A stretch of DNA of 44,929 nucleotides, taken from contig JACRKW010000159.1 in assembly GCA_016215215.1 (NCBI GenBank), forward strand, positions 1-44,929, read 5' to 3'. Below are positions 16,552 to 25,284 of the stretch, piece by piece. The notes under the pieces are model-generated. The model ran no database searches. It saw only the letters and a list, made by a program, of their open reading frames with translations, and was not told the DNA's origin. A program made the translations under genes and the position numbers. The stretch's first letter is position 1. Each line of letters starts with the position of its first letter. The DNA is from Acidobacteriota bacterium (GTDB taxonomy: Bacteria; Acidobacteriota; Terriglobia; Bryobacterales; Bryobacteraceae).

Positions 16552-17403
16552 ATGACGGTATTGCAGGTGTCTTGCGTGCAGATGCACTGGGCGCGGCCGA
16601 TGGAAGAGAACCTGGCCAAAACGCTGGACTACGTCAAAGCAGCGGCAGCGTGCGGCAGCAGGGTGGTGCTTTTTCCCGAGGCGAACCTGACCAGCTACTA
16701 CTTCCCACAAGTGGCCCAACTGGAGCCGGCGCAGGTGCAGGCGGCGCTGGATGCCACCTGCCGCGCGGCGCAGGAGAGCAACATCTGGGTGATCGCCGGA
16801 ACCATCCGCAAAACGCACGACAGGCACTTGAACCTGGCGCACGTGATCTCACCCGACGGCACCATCGTTCACGAGTACGCCAAGGTCCACATGGCCGGCC
16901 GTGACGAGCAGCGCTACTGCCGCGGGGGCGACAAGCTGTCGCTGTTCGAGATCGACGGCGTGCCGTGCACGCTGGTGATCTGCCGCGACGGGCGGCATCC
17001 GGAGCTCTACAGGCTACCGGCGATGGCCGGCGCACAGGTGCTGTTTCACCCATCGTGCAGCTCGGACGAGATCGAGGCCGTGTGCTGGAAGCGGACGTCG
17101 GGACGGGCGCAGCAGCCCGTGGGGCCGAACTCGAAGATGTTCCACTGCGTGGCCAACACGGTGGGCCAGTCGCCGGACGGCAAGCAGACCTCGAGCGGCG
17201 CCTCGTTCATCCGCGAGCCCAACGGCATCCCGCTGGCGGAGGCGGGCTTCTATCAGGAAGAGATGATTACCGCGGTTCTGGACCTGGCGCGCGCGGATCG
17301 CTCGTACATCCTCGACAGCCAGAGCAACCCGCCGTTCCTGCGCGAGCACTGGGCACGGATGGTGGACGAGGTGAAGCGCCGGGCGTCGTTACCGCCGGAG
17401 TAG
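16552..17403 (+). CDS. Carbon-nitrogen hydrolase (nitrilase superfamily)
   Basis: A 283-residue cytoplasmic amidohydrolase. The Glu-Lys-Cys triad is visible: Glu43 in FPEANLTSYY, Lys111 in YAKVHMAG and Cys144 in VICRDGRHPE. The CRDGRHPE form, with Arg after the nucleophile and then Asp, resembles family members that hydrolyse N-carbamoyl or simple amide substrates, but the substrate cannot be named from sequence. A strong purine-rich ribosome site (AGGAAGAGGTAAGGA) ends directly before the ATG. The gene stands alone on this strand; its last 15 nt overlap the convergent ankyrin gene. Confidence 0.88.
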   Translation: MTVLQVSCVQMHWARPMEENLAKTLDYVKAAAACGSRVVLFPEANLTSYYFPQVAQLEPAQVQAALDATCRAAQESNIWVIAGTIRKTHDRHLNLAHVISPDGTIVHEYAKVHMAGRDEQRYCRGGDKLSLFEIDGVPCTLVICRDGRHPELYRLPAMAGAQVLFHPSCSSDEIEAVCWKRTSGRAQQPVGPNSKMFHCVANTVGQSPDGKQTSSGASFIREPNGIPLAEAGFYQEEMITAVLDLARADRSYILDSQSNPPFLREHWARMVDEVKRRASLPPE

Positions 17404-18546
17404 ATCGGCGGTCTCGCTGAAGCCGCCCTGGATGGCGAGATCGAGCGGCGTCTTGCCGGCGTTATTGGCCAGCTTGCGATCCGCGCCCTCTTCCAGCAGC
17501 AGTTTCACCACCGCGGTGCGGCCCCAGCCGGCGGCAATATGGAGCGGCGTCGAACCGCTCTCAGAGTCACGGGCGTCGATCTTGGCGCCCTTTTCCAGCA
17601 GGAGTTCGACCACGGCCGTCTGTCCGGCCAGCGCGGCATCGTGCAGAGGCGTGGACCCGGCCGTGTTGCGGGCATTGACGTCCGCGCCATGGGCGACGAG
17701 CAACTCGACAATCTGCCTGTGCCCCTTGAGCGCCGCGTCGGGAAGCATTGCGCGGCCATCGGCCCCGAGCTGCAGGAGCATGGCGACGACCTCGGTCTGG
17801 CCGTGTAGTACGGCCTCCTTGAGCTGCCTTTCGGTGCTCAATGGCGCGCCCTTTGCGGCGAGCAGGGCCACGACCGTCGAGTGGCGGTAGCGCACCGCCT
17901 CATCCAAGGCAGTGGCGCCGGAGCTATCCTTTGTGGTCACGTCGGCGCCGGCGGCGAGCAGCACCTGGACGACATCGGCGTGGCCCTTGACGGCGGCCTC
18001 ATGCAGCGGGGTCTGTCCGCTCTCTGCCGCGCGGTTGTTGACCTTCGCGCCCCGGGCGAGCAGGAGCTTGGCGGCCTCGGCGTTGCCCTTCCAGGCGGCT
18101 TCGTCGAGCGGCGTGGAGCCGGAGGCGTCGCGGGCGTTTACGTCCGCGCCCTTGTCCAGAAGCAGCCCGAGCAGTTCGAGGTAGCCGCGGTTCGCCGCCA
18201 GGTGCAGCGCGGTGGCGCCGCTGCGGTAGGCCGCGGCGATGGAGGCGCCTTTGTCGAGCAGGATCTCGACCACGGCCTTGCGGTTCATCAGCACGGCATA
18301 GTGGAGCGGCGTGGAGCCGGCCTCCTTGTGCCGCGCATTGACGTTGGCCTTGTGGGCGATGAGCACTTCGACGATCTCCGCCTCGCCGCTCCAGGCGGCG
18401 TCGTGGAGCGGCGTGCCGCCGAGGCTGTCATAGGCGTTGACGTCGGCGCCTTTCTCAAGCAGGGCGCGCACCGCCGCGATATCTCCGCTGCGGGCGGCAG
18501 TGTGGAGGTCGCCCAGAGAGAGCGCCAGAAGCAGCATAGCGATCAT
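17389..18546 (-). CDS. Ankyrin-repeat protein, probably exported
   Basis: A 385-residue protein made almost entirely of about eleven ankyrin repeats of around 33 residues, with typical GSTPLHDAA, VVELLLEKGA and ADVNARD elements. Two imperfect repeats with deviating sequence lie near 235-270 (TERQLKEAVLHGQTEVV, MLPDAALKGHRQ). The first 13 residues (MIAMLLLALSLGD) form a very short hydrophobic leader, so export is possible but not certain. Ankyrin repeats are binding scaffolds; there is no enzymatic domain. The ATG overlaps the stop of the upstream heparinase-like gene as ATGA (18543-18546), so both are translated from one mRNA and may act together. Confidence 0.9.
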   Translation of the reverse strand: MIAMLLLALSLGDLHTAARSGDIAAVRALLEKGADVNAYDSLGGTPLHDAAWSGEAEIVEVLIAHKANVNARHKEAGSTPLHYAVLMNRKAVVEILLDKGASIAAAYRSGATALHLAANRGYLELLGLLLDKGADVNARDASGSTPLDEAAWKGNAEAAKLLLARGAKVNNRAAESGQTPLHEAAVKGHADVVQVLLAAGADVTTKDSSGATALDEAVRYRHSTVVALLAAKGAPLSTERQLKEAVLHGQTEVVAMLLQLGADGRAMLPDAALKGHRQIVELLVAHGADVNARNTAGSTPLHDAALAGQTAVVELLLEKGAKIDARDSESGSTPLHIAAGWGRTAVVKLLLEEGADRKLANNAGKTPLDLAIQGGFSETADLLRR

Positions 18547-20315
18547 GAGACGCCGCCAGTCATCACCACCTCAATGGTCACCTGCCGCACCTTGGCCGGA
18601 AGGCGCACCACCAGCTTGCGCGTGCCCTCGTTCTGCCGCTGCGGCAGCGGCGGCTGGGTGGAGACGGTTTCCAAGTGCGCGCCAGCGGGCGCGGCCAGCC
18701 GCACGGTGAGTGACTTCCCCGCCTTGGAGAGTAAGGCTACGGCGCCGTCACAGCGCACCTCGGCATCGGTCACCATGCCCCACAGAACATCCACCGGCTG
18801 CGGCGCGGTGATCTGGTCGCGAACGATGAAGGCGCGGCCGCCGTCAAGCGTCACCGTGCGCTCGTGGGAAGCCAGTTTGCCGGGGTAAGCGGCGGCGAGG
18901 TCAAACGTGACCGAGGCCCTTTGCGGCGTGATTTCCTGGTGCACGATCCTGGCCTCGGCCTTGGGGTCCTGGTTCTCGTTGTCGATCAGGACGGTGTTGT
19001 GGGCTTCAGTCCGCAGGCGGTAGTAGCTCCAGCGTTTGTTGCCGAAGTAGGCGGGCAGGTTGTAGTCGTCGGGGCCGAAGTCGAGAGCCCAACGGACTCC
19101 CTGAGAGTCGAGCACGAAGCTGCCGAGATCCAGGGGCGAGTGATTGGCCTTGTTGTCGCCGCCCTTGGCGGCGGCCCACATGGTGTTGGGATCGGTCCAG
19201 GAGCCGCGGAAAAAGGCGGTCTGAACTCCCTTGTAGACTTTGTGCAGCGGCCAACCGGCGGCCTCGGGGCTCTGCGTGGAGGCGGGCCACCAGACCAGGT
19301 CGAGTGCATGGGCGCGCGGGCGCGAGGCAAGCAGCGCGAGCTGCTGCCAGGCATAGACGGGCTGCTTGAACCGCCGGGCGAGCCAGAGCGTGCACTCAGC
19401 GGGATTCAGGGCGTCTCCGGCGTCGGCGTAGTTGAAGGTCCGGCCTGCGGGCGAGCTGAAGTAGACGCGAAACTCGCCGGCGCGATCGAAGCCGGGCAAC
19501 GAGGAAAGACCGAGATCCGTCCCGATGGCGGATTCGAGCCCGGCGAGGAAGGCGACGTTGTAGCGTGTGGCGTAGTCCCAGTAGCCGGGGCCTTCATTCC
19601 AGCCGCCATCCGGAGCGTATGACGCCATGGCCCGAGGAATGGAATCGACTGCGGCGCGCAGGACACGCCCGGCGCGCGCCGGCTCGTCTTCGGCGATGGC
19701 CAAGGCGCCGAGCATGATGCCGCCGTTGCAGACCTGGTTCCAGTTGTGGGTGGCCAGCACCCAACCGCGGCGGTTCTCATAGAAGCCCAGCGCGGGTTCA
19801 AGGCCCTTGACGACGATGGCGGCGCGGATCCAGTCCCGCTGCTCCTTGGAGAGATCGCGGTAGAGCCAGTCGTAGCCAATGGCGAAGGCGTGGGTCATCT
19901 CGGCGACGTCGAGGAAGTGGCTGGGGTTCCAGTCGGGGAAGCCGGCGGCGGCCTTCATTTCGGCAACGGCGCGGGCAAGAAAGGCCGTGTTGCCGTCGAG
20001 GCGGTAGAGCAGGGCCAGCGTGTATACACGGCCCAACGCCGTGCGGCTCTTGTCGAGCAGGCGCGGGCCGATGAGCTTGTACTCCACAGGCGGCTGCGTC
20101 AGGATCCTGGCGGCGTCGGCGTTGAGCCGGTCATAGACCGCCTTGGCGGCGGGGTCGGTGCGGATGAGCTGGCGGATGCGGGCGATGTCCTGATCGGAGG
20201 CGAGCAGGCGCGGATGGCCTGGGCGCAAGGTCTCGATCGAGAACTGCGTGGTAAAAGGTACGGAAGCAAGGATGAGGGTATAGATGAGGGCAGAAAAGGA
20301 AATGAGGCGGCACAT
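18543..20315 (-). CDS. Heparinase II/III-like polysaccharide lyase family protein
   Basis: A 590-residue exported protein with a signal peptide (MCRLISFSALIYTLILAS). It has an N-terminal (alpha/alpha) toroid with AFAIGYDWLYRDLS, the HNWNQVCNGG motif carrying candidate catalytic Asn and His, and GPGYWDYATRY with the candidate catalytic Tyr. A C-terminal beta-sandwich (about 380-590) with GGDNKANHSPLDLGSFVLD completes the two-domain layout of heparinase II/III and alginate lyases, which cleave uronic-acid polysaccharides by beta-elimination. The actual substrate is unknown. A Shine-Dalgarno GGGGAGG lies about 7 nt before the ATG at 20315, with TATAAC further upstream. The gene is the first of a two-gene unit with the ankyrin protein. 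No sulfatase or transporter gene is adjacent. Confidence 0.85.
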   Translation of the reverse strand: MCRLISFSALIYTLILASVPFTTQFSIETLRPGHPRLLASDQDIARIRQLIRTDPAAKAVYDRLNADAARILTQPPVEYKLIGPRLLDKSRTALGRVYTLALLYRLDGNTAFLARAVAEMKAAAGFPDWNPSHFLDVAEMTHAFAIGYDWLYRDLSKEQRDWIRAAIVVKGLEPALGFYENRRGWVLATHNWNQVCNGGIMLGALAIAEDEPARAGRVLRAAVDSIPRAMASYAPDGGWNEGPGYWDYATRYNVAFLAGLESAIGTDLGLSSLPGFDRAGEFRVYFSSPAGRTFNYADAGDALNPAECTLWLARRFKQPVYAWQQLALLASRPRAHALDLVWWPASTQSPEAAGWPLHKVYKGVQTAFFRGSWTDPNTMWAAAKGGDNKANHSPLDLGSFVLDSQGVRWALDFGPDDYNLPAYFGNKRWSYYRLRTEAHNTVLIDNENQDPKAEARIVHQEITPQRASVTFDLAAAYPGKLASHERTVTLDGGRAFIVRDQITAPQPVDVLWGMVTDAEVRCDGAVALLSKAGKSLTVRLAAPAGAHLETVSTQPPLPQRQNEGTRKLVVRLPAKVRQVTIEVVMTGGVS

Positions 20316-20329
20316 AACGCACCTCCCCT

Positions 20330-20335
20330 GTTATA
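20330..20335 (-). promoter_or_regulatory. Putative -10 hexamer TATAAC for heparinase-ankyrin unit
   Basis: On the minus strand TATAAC lies 14 nt upstream of the ATG at 20315, with GGGGAGG between them. It is the only AT-rich hexamer in this GC-rich 151-nt gap. No -35 is evident. Confidence 0.4.
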
Positions 20336-20466
20336 CCTTTCGACGGGGGCCGACGCGACAGGCCGCGCCGTGACGGCCCGCGCGCAGCAGATAGCGGTCG
20401 AATCGGAGCGTGTCGAGAACTCAGCTGTTAGACCATCACGGGCAATTCGCTCGCCGCCTGCACCAC

Positions 20467-22020
20467 TCACTGGCCCTTAGCCAGCGGCGCCGTCAGCGAG
20501 CCGAGGGGGCCATCGGGTTCGCCGCGGACGATCACCCGCATCGCGCGAGCGGCGTCGTCGGCTTTCATGCTCAGCCGGTAGCTCAGCCCTTGCGACATCA
20601 GCCGCGCGGCCTTCTCCTGCGGCACCGTAAAATCCACAGTCTTGTCGGACGTGTTGAGCGGCTTGCCGTCGGCCGCCGTCAGATGCAGCAGCACCGAAAA
20701 ACGAAACCGCACCTCGCCGTTGGGCTCGCTGCGTGCCAGAAGGCCGGGTTCGATGCGCAGCGTCGTGTCCAGCATGCCGCCTCTTCTTTCAAGGAAAACG
20801 TCCACCGGGATCGCCGTGGACATGAGCGGATTGGCCAACTCTTCTTTCACCTGCGCGCTCCGGGCCTTGGGCGAATCGGCAACAGCGTAGTAGCCCTGAC
20901 GGTATTGCAGCTCCGCGCCCTTGCTGTTCACTCTGACCTGGATCTTGCGATACGACCCGTCGTAGTTGGCGTTCGCGGGATAGTAGGCGAGCGTGTATGT
21001 GCTGCGTGCGTCATCGGCGGCCTGGCGGATGGCGTTGTCTATGTCGTTCCTGTTGTAGAAGTAGCGCCCGCCTGTGCCGCGCGCGAGTTCGCGCATGGCC
21101 ACCTCGGCGGGGATTTCCACCGCGCGTCTAGGATCGACGAATTGGCTTGATGCCTCGAAGCCGGGGAGTCCCAACAGTCCGGCGACGTGCACGCTGTAGA
21201 GGGCCACCGATGCATCGTTCAGCGTCTGGATGGCACGGCGCACTTCAGACTCCTTATTGATTTCGAACTCGGACCTGGCGGTCTTGTACGCAATGGAAAC
21301 AGGAAATCCGTTCGTTACCCAGACGAGACGCTTGCGTCCCGGCACGCCCGTCAGCCTTCGGGCGATGGCCTCCAGCGCTTTGCAGGTTCTCTCCGCGCGC
21401 TGCGCGTTGAGAACCGCGTTTTCCCGTCGGAGTCCCCAGAGGTTCAACAGGGAGCCATTATCTCCTGCTGCGGCCAATTCCTCGGCGAGTCGCGCGTTGC
21501 GCATCTCGGTAGATTCAACCGCCTCGAACCTGTCCACCTTCTGGAGAAGCGACGCCGCATCGCTCGAGAAGTCGTGCAGGATGCGCACACTCTCGCCGAG
21601 GACGTACAGGGCGACGCGATCCTGCGGCTGGATCTGCCGCAGGAAGCGCGCGATGTTGCGCCTCGCGTTGGCCTGATCCGCCAGCCCCACGTTCAAAGCG
21701 TCGAACAGGATGACGGTCACCACGGGCGGCGCCGGCTCCACGCCGGCGAGAGAACGGTTGGTGAAGCCGCCGGCCTCCACCGGGGCTTGTGTCGCCGTCT
21801 GCGGGGTCGTTGAGGCCGAGAAGAAGCGGATTTGCTGTTCTTTGCCGTCTTCGAATACTTTGAAATCGGCCGATTTCAAACCCGTGACCGGCGCGCCGGA
21901 GCCGGCACTCACGACGACGTTCACCTGAACCAGGCGTGCAGTGGAGCGAAATAGCAACGGTTCCTGAGCCGAAAGCAACGCGGGAATTGCCGCGGTTAGA
22001 AGTTGAAGCTTGCGGTACAT
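20467..22020 (-). CDS. VWFA-related acidobacterial secreted protein
   Basis: A 517-residue exported protein of the acidobacterial VWFA family (TIGR03436-like). A signal peptide (MYRKLQLLTAAIPALLSAQ) is followed by a beta domain typical of the family (VNVVVSAGSGAPVTGLKSADF, FKVFEDGKEQQIRFF). The VWFA fold runs from about 100 to 320, with VTVILFDALNVG in place of the usual DxSxS metal site, GRKRLVWVTNGFP and YSVHVAGLLGLPG. A C-terminal beta domain ends in LTAPLAKGQ. The family is widespread in Acidobacteriota; its function is unknown, probably adhesion or protein binding outside the cell. Two overlapping AGGAG-type sites 8-14 nt before the ATG at 22020 fix the start, although the frame stays open upstream. 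It diverges from the S9 peptidase gene. Confidence 0.9.
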   Translation of the reverse strand: MYRKLQLLTAAIPALLSAQEPLLFRSTARLVQVNVVVSAGSGAPVTGLKSADFKVFEDGKEQQIRFFSASTTPQTATQAPVEAGGFTNRSLAGVEPAPPVVTVILFDALNVGLADQANARRNIARFLRQIQPQDRVALYVLGESVRILHDFSSDAASLLQKVDRFEAVESTEMRNARLAEELAAAGDNGSLLNLWGLRRENAVLNAQRAERTCKALEAIARRLTGVPGRKRLVWVTNGFPVSIAYKTARSEFEINKESEVRRAIQTLNDASVALYSVHVAGLLGLPGFEASSQFVDPRRAVEIPAEVAMRELARGTGGRYFYNRNDIDNAIRQAADDARSTYTLAYYPANANYDGSYRKIQVRVNSKGAELQYRQGYYAVADSPKARSAQVKEELANPLMSTAIPVDVFLERRGGMLDTTLRIEPGLLARSEPNGEVRFRFSVLLHLTAADGKPLNTSDKTVDFTVPQEKAARLMSQGLSYRLSMKADDAARAMRVIVRGEPDGPLGSLTAPLAKGQ

Positions 22021-22259
22021 TCGGATCTCCTGCTCCTCTGACGACGCTGCTCCGTTTCGGGTTTCGCGCGAATTCAGCTTTCTATCCTGGCCGGTGGCGC
22101 CTCTGCTTGCCTCGCGGGCGCGTGTGTCCAACGGTGCCGCGTGGACGGCGATCCGCGTTCCCTCCTCGACCAGGACGGGCGAGAGAAACACTGGCACAAT
22201 CGGCCCTGCGGGCGCGAACCGGCCGACGAAGCGCCCTGCGCGGGCGCGCCGGTCAGTGC

Positions 22260-22283
22260 CGGACGCGACAGTGTCGGACGCGA
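22260..22283 (+). repeat. Direct repeat CGGACGCGA, two copies, 15-bp period
   Basis: Copies lie at 22260-22268 and 22275-22283, ending 26 nt upstream of the TATAAT box of the S9 peptidase gene. The position would suit an activator or repressor site, but such short GC-rich repeats also arise by chance. Confidence 0.35.
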
Positions 22284-22309
22284 AACCGGCGGCGCGGACT
22301 CGAAAGCAA

Positions 22310-22315
22310 TATAAT
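22310..22315 (+). promoter_or_regulatory. Perfect -10 box TATAAT, leaderless start of S9 peptidase
   Basis: A consensus TATAAT in a strongly GC-rich context ends 7 nt before the ATG at 22323, with no Shine-Dalgarno sequence in between. With the usual spacing, transcription would start at or next to the A of the ATG. No consensus -35 is visible. Confidence 0.6.
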
Positions 22316-22322
22316 CCAGCGC

Positions 22323-25259
22323 ATGGACCGGAATGCACGTAGTCTTCTTCAACGGACGCTGGCCGCCCTCGTGGTTTTGGCGGCACTGGCTGCGGCACAG
22401 GCCAAGAGGCCGATCGGACACAAGGATTTCGATGCCTGGCGCTCCATCTCGGCGCAGACGTTGTCTCGCGACGGCAAGTACCTTGCCTACGCCTACATGC
22501 CGCAGGACGGCGACGGCGACTTGATTCTGCGCGAGCTGGCCACGGGCAAAGAGTGGAAGGAGCCGGTGGGCGCGCTGCCGCCGCCGGTGATCGCGCAGCC
22601 GGATGCCGAAGGTCCGCCGCCGCCGCCCCGTTCGATCCGCATCGCTTTCACGAGCGACGGCAAGTACCTGGTGGCCGGAACCTATCCGCCCAAGGCGGAG
22701 ACGGAGAAGGCGAAGAAGGAAAAGAAGCGGCCCGAGGAGATGCCGAAGCAGGGGCTGCTGATCATGAAAGTGGGCAGCGGTGAGGTGACCCGGATATCAC
22801 AGGTGAAGAGCTTCCAGGTACCGGAGAAGGGTAGCGCGTGGCTCGCGTACCTGAAGGAAGCTCCGCCGGCGGCCAAGCCGGCCGAGCCCGCCAAGCCGGC
22901 CGAGCAGGACGAGGCCGATGAAGACCAGCAGCGGCGCGGCGGCGGCGGGACTGCTGGCGGCGCTGCCGGTACTGGTGCTCGCAAGGAGTACGGGACCGAG
23001 CTGGTGCTGCGCGATCTGGCGAAGGCTGAGAACAACGAGCGGAGCTTCGCCAATGCGCTGGAGTATTCATTCGCGCGTGACGGCAAGAACCTGGTGTGGG
23101 CCGTTTCGTCACGTAAGGAAGAAGAGAACGGCGTATTCGCCGTCGTGCCTGGAAGCGACACGGCGCCGGCGGCGCTGAAAGCTGGCAAGGGGAAATACTC
23201 GAAGTTGGCGTGGGACCGCGAGCAGGCGCAACTGGCCTTCATCGCCGAGAAGAGCGCGTGCGTTTGGGACCGGAAGTCGGCCGCGGCCGAGGAGATGGTC
23301 ACCGCGCAGACCGCCGGCCTGCCGCAGGGGATGGTGGTGAGCGACAAAGGGACGGTTTCGTTCTCGCGCGACGGTAAGCGCCTGTTTGTGCCGGTTGCGC
23401 CTCCCGCCAAGGAGACCAAGGAGGGCGAGGCCGCCGCGTCCACCGAGGACAAAGTCCTGATGGACCTGTGGCACTGGCGGGACGAGCAGGTGCAGCCGAT
23501 GCAAAAGGTGCGCGTGAACCAGGAACGCAACCGGACGTACCGCGGCGTGTGGCACATTGCGGACAAGAAGTATGTCCAACTGGCGACGCCGAATATGCAG
23601 AACGTGCAGCCGAGCGACGACGGCCTGCTGGCGGTCGGGTTAGATGACCGCCCGTGGCGCCGCATGGCGGACTACGACGGCAGCTACCAGGACGTCTACA
23701 TCGTCGACGCCGTCACAGGCCAGCGCAAGAACGTCATCCGGCAGTTGCGCGGCGGCGGAGGGGGAGGAGGCTTCGGCGGCGGACCGCTCCAGCTTGCGCC
23801 TGACGGCAAGCACGCCTTCTACTTCAACGACCGTGCCTGGCACCTGATGAGCCTGCCCGATGGCGCCTCGCGCAACGTCACCGGCGCGCTGAAAACAGCG
23901 TTCCACGACGAACTGCACGATTCGCCCGACGCCGCGCCATCCTACGGGCAGGCGGGCTGGGCAAAGGACAGCGCCAGCTTCTACGTGTACGACAGGTACG
24001 ACGTGTGGCAGATCTTCGCCGACGGCCGCGCGGCGCGCAACGTGACCTCGGGCGAAGGACGCAAGGCGAAAGTGCAGTTCCGCATCACGCGGATCGATCC
24101 TGTGGAGGAGGACGACGACCGCGGAATCGACCCGGCCAGACCGCTGACTCTGCGCGCCGAGAACGAGGACACGCGCGAAACGGGCTTCTACCGTGTGACC
24201 GCCGGCGGCGCGCCGCAGCGGCTGCTGTGGGGCGCGAAGAACTACCGCTTCGCCCTGCGCGCCAAGGACGCCGACGTGGTGCTGATCACCGCGCAACGCT
24301 TCGACGAGTATCCGGACCTGCATGTGACGAACTCCAGCTTCAGCGCCCCCGGCAAGGCGACCTCCGGCGGGGCGCAGATGGCGCCGTTTCTGTGGGGCAC
24401 GTCGGAGCTGATCGGCTACCGCAACACCGACGGCGTGGCGCTGAAGGCCGCGCTCTACAAGCCGGCGGCCTTCGACCCGAAGAAGAAGTATCCGCTGATG
24501 GTCTACATCTACGAGCGGCTATCGCAAAGCGTGTTCGGATTTGTCGAGCCGCGGCCCGGCACCAGCATCAATTACAGCCAGTACGTCTCGGACGGCTACG
24601 TTGTGCTGACGCCGGATATCGTCTACACCGTCGGCAACCCCGGCCAAAGCGCCCTGAAGTGCGTGCTGGCGGCCATCGACAAGGTGGTGGAGATGGGTTT
24701 CATCGACGAGGCACGGATCGGGATCCAGGGGCACAGTTGGGGCGGCTACCAGATCGCCTACATGGTGACGCAGACCAACCGGTTCCGCGCGGCCGAGGCG
24801 GGCGCGCCTGTGGGCAACATGACGTCAGCCTATAGCGGGATCCGCTGGGGCTCGGGCATGCCGCGGCAGTTCCAGTATGAGAAGACCCAGAGCCGCATCG
24901 GGCCTACGCTATATGACAACCCGCTGAAGTACCTGGAGAACTCGCCCATCTTCCACATCCGGAGGGTGCAGACGCCGTTACTGATTCTGCACGACGACAA
25001 TGACGACGCCGTGCCGTGGTACCAGGGCATTGAACTGTACCTGGCCATGCGCCGGACGGGCAAGGAAGTCTACCTGATGAACTACAATGGCGAGTTCCAC
25101 GGGCTGCGCCGGCGTCACAACCAGAAGGACTACACGGTGCGGATGAAACAGTTCTTCGACCATTTCCTGAAAGACGGGCCCAAGCCCGAGTGGATGGAAA
25201 AGGGCGTACCCTTCATCGAGCGCGAGGAGGAGAAGGAGCGGTTCCAGACGCAGTGGTAG
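22323..25259 (+). CDS. S9 family prolyl oligopeptidase-like serine peptidase
   Basis: A 978-residue exported peptidase. A signal peptide (MDRNARSLLQRTLAALVVL, cleavage after AAAQA) leads into a long beta-propeller region with WD40-like TFSRDGK/SFSRDGK strands, then an alpha/beta hydrolase domain from about 690. The catalytic triad is visible: Ser805 in GHSWGGYQ, Asp894 in NDDAVPW and His926 in GEFHGL. Two low-complexity inserts stand out: a Pro/Ala/Glu then Arg/Gly segment at about 180-220, containing a 15-bp direct DNA repeat (22872-22886 and 22890-22904), and a run of glycines near 480. The length exceeds typical S9 enzymes (600-800) partly because of these. The ATG at 22323 is supported by the signal peptide and the TATAAT 7 nt upstream. 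Likely role: extracytoplasmic peptide degradation. Confidence 0.9.
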   Translation: MDRNARSLLQRTLAALVVLAALAAAQAKRPIGHKDFDAWRSISAQTLSRDGKYLAYAYMPQDGDGDLILRELATGKEWKEPVGALPPPVIAQPDAEGPPPPPRSIRIAFTSDGKYLVAGTYPPKAETEKAKKEKKRPEEMPKQGLLIMKVGSGEVTRISQVKSFQVPEKGSAWLAYLKEAPPAAKPAEPAKPAEQDEADEDQQRRGGGGTAGGAAGTGARKEYGTELVLRDLAKAENNERSFANALEYSFARDGKNLVWAVSSRKEEENGVFAVVPGSDTAPAALKAGKGKYSKLAWDREQAQLAFIAEKSACVWDRKSAAAEEMVTAQTAGLPQGMVVSDKGTVSFSRDGKRLFVPVAPPAKETKEGEAAASTEDKVLMDLWHWRDEQVQPMQKVRVNQERNRTYRGVWHIADKKYVQLATPNMQNVQPSDDGLLAVGLDDRPWRRMADYDGSYQDVYIVDAVTGQRKNVIRQLRGGGGGGGFGGGPLQLAPDGKHAFYFNDRAWHLMSLPDGASRNVTGALKTAFHDELHDSPDAAPSYGQAGWAKDSASFYVYDRYDVWQIFADGRAARNVTSGEGRKAKVQFRITRIDPVEEDDDRGIDPARPLTLRAENEDTRETGFYRVTAGGAPQRLLWGAKNYRFALRAKDADVVLITAQRFDEYPDLHVTNSSFSAPGKATSGGAQMAPFLWGTSELIGYRNTDGVALKAALYKPAAFDPKKKYPLMVYIYERLSQSVFGFVEPRPGTSINYSQYVSDGYVVLTPDIVYTVGNPGQSALKCVLAAIDKVVEMGFIDEARIGIQGHSWGGYQIAYMVTQTNRFRAAEAGAPVGNMTSAYSGIRWGSGMPRQFQYEKTQSRIGPTLYDNPLKYLENSPIFHIRRVQTPLLILHDDNDDAVPWYQGIELYLAMRRTGKEVYLMNYNGEFHGLRRRHNQKDYTVRMKQFFDHFLKDGPKPEWMEKGVPFIEREEEKERFQTQW

Positions 25260-25284
25260 AAGGCGTGGGGCGCCGGACTGAGCG

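Larger units (their letters stand above)
22021..22322 (-). other. 302-nt divergent intergenic region between VWFA and S9 peptidase genes
   Basis: No gene is seen here. On the minus side it holds the AGGAG ribosome site of the VWFA gene. On the plus side it holds the TATAAT at 22310-22315 and, just upstream, a nine-base direct repeat CGGACGCGA at 22260-22268 and 22275-22283. A short GC-rich inverted repeat GCGCCC/GGGCGC lies near 22230. The VWFA frame is open through the whole gap, but nothing in it resembles a conserved protein. Confidence 0.6.

Noticed and set aside
17389-18546. Tandem DNA repeat or CRISPR-like array in the ankyrin gene
   Set aside because: The periodicity of about 99 bp reflects diverged ankyrin codons, not identical DNA repeats with spacers.
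21936-22322. Upstream extension of the S9 peptidase
   Set aside because: The extension is Arg-rich and antisense to the VWFA gene start; the signal peptide begins at 22323.
22021-22398. Upstream extension of the VWFA protein across the divergent gap
   Set aside because: The signal peptide and AGGAG sites place the start at 22020, and the extension would run antisense into the S9 signal peptide.
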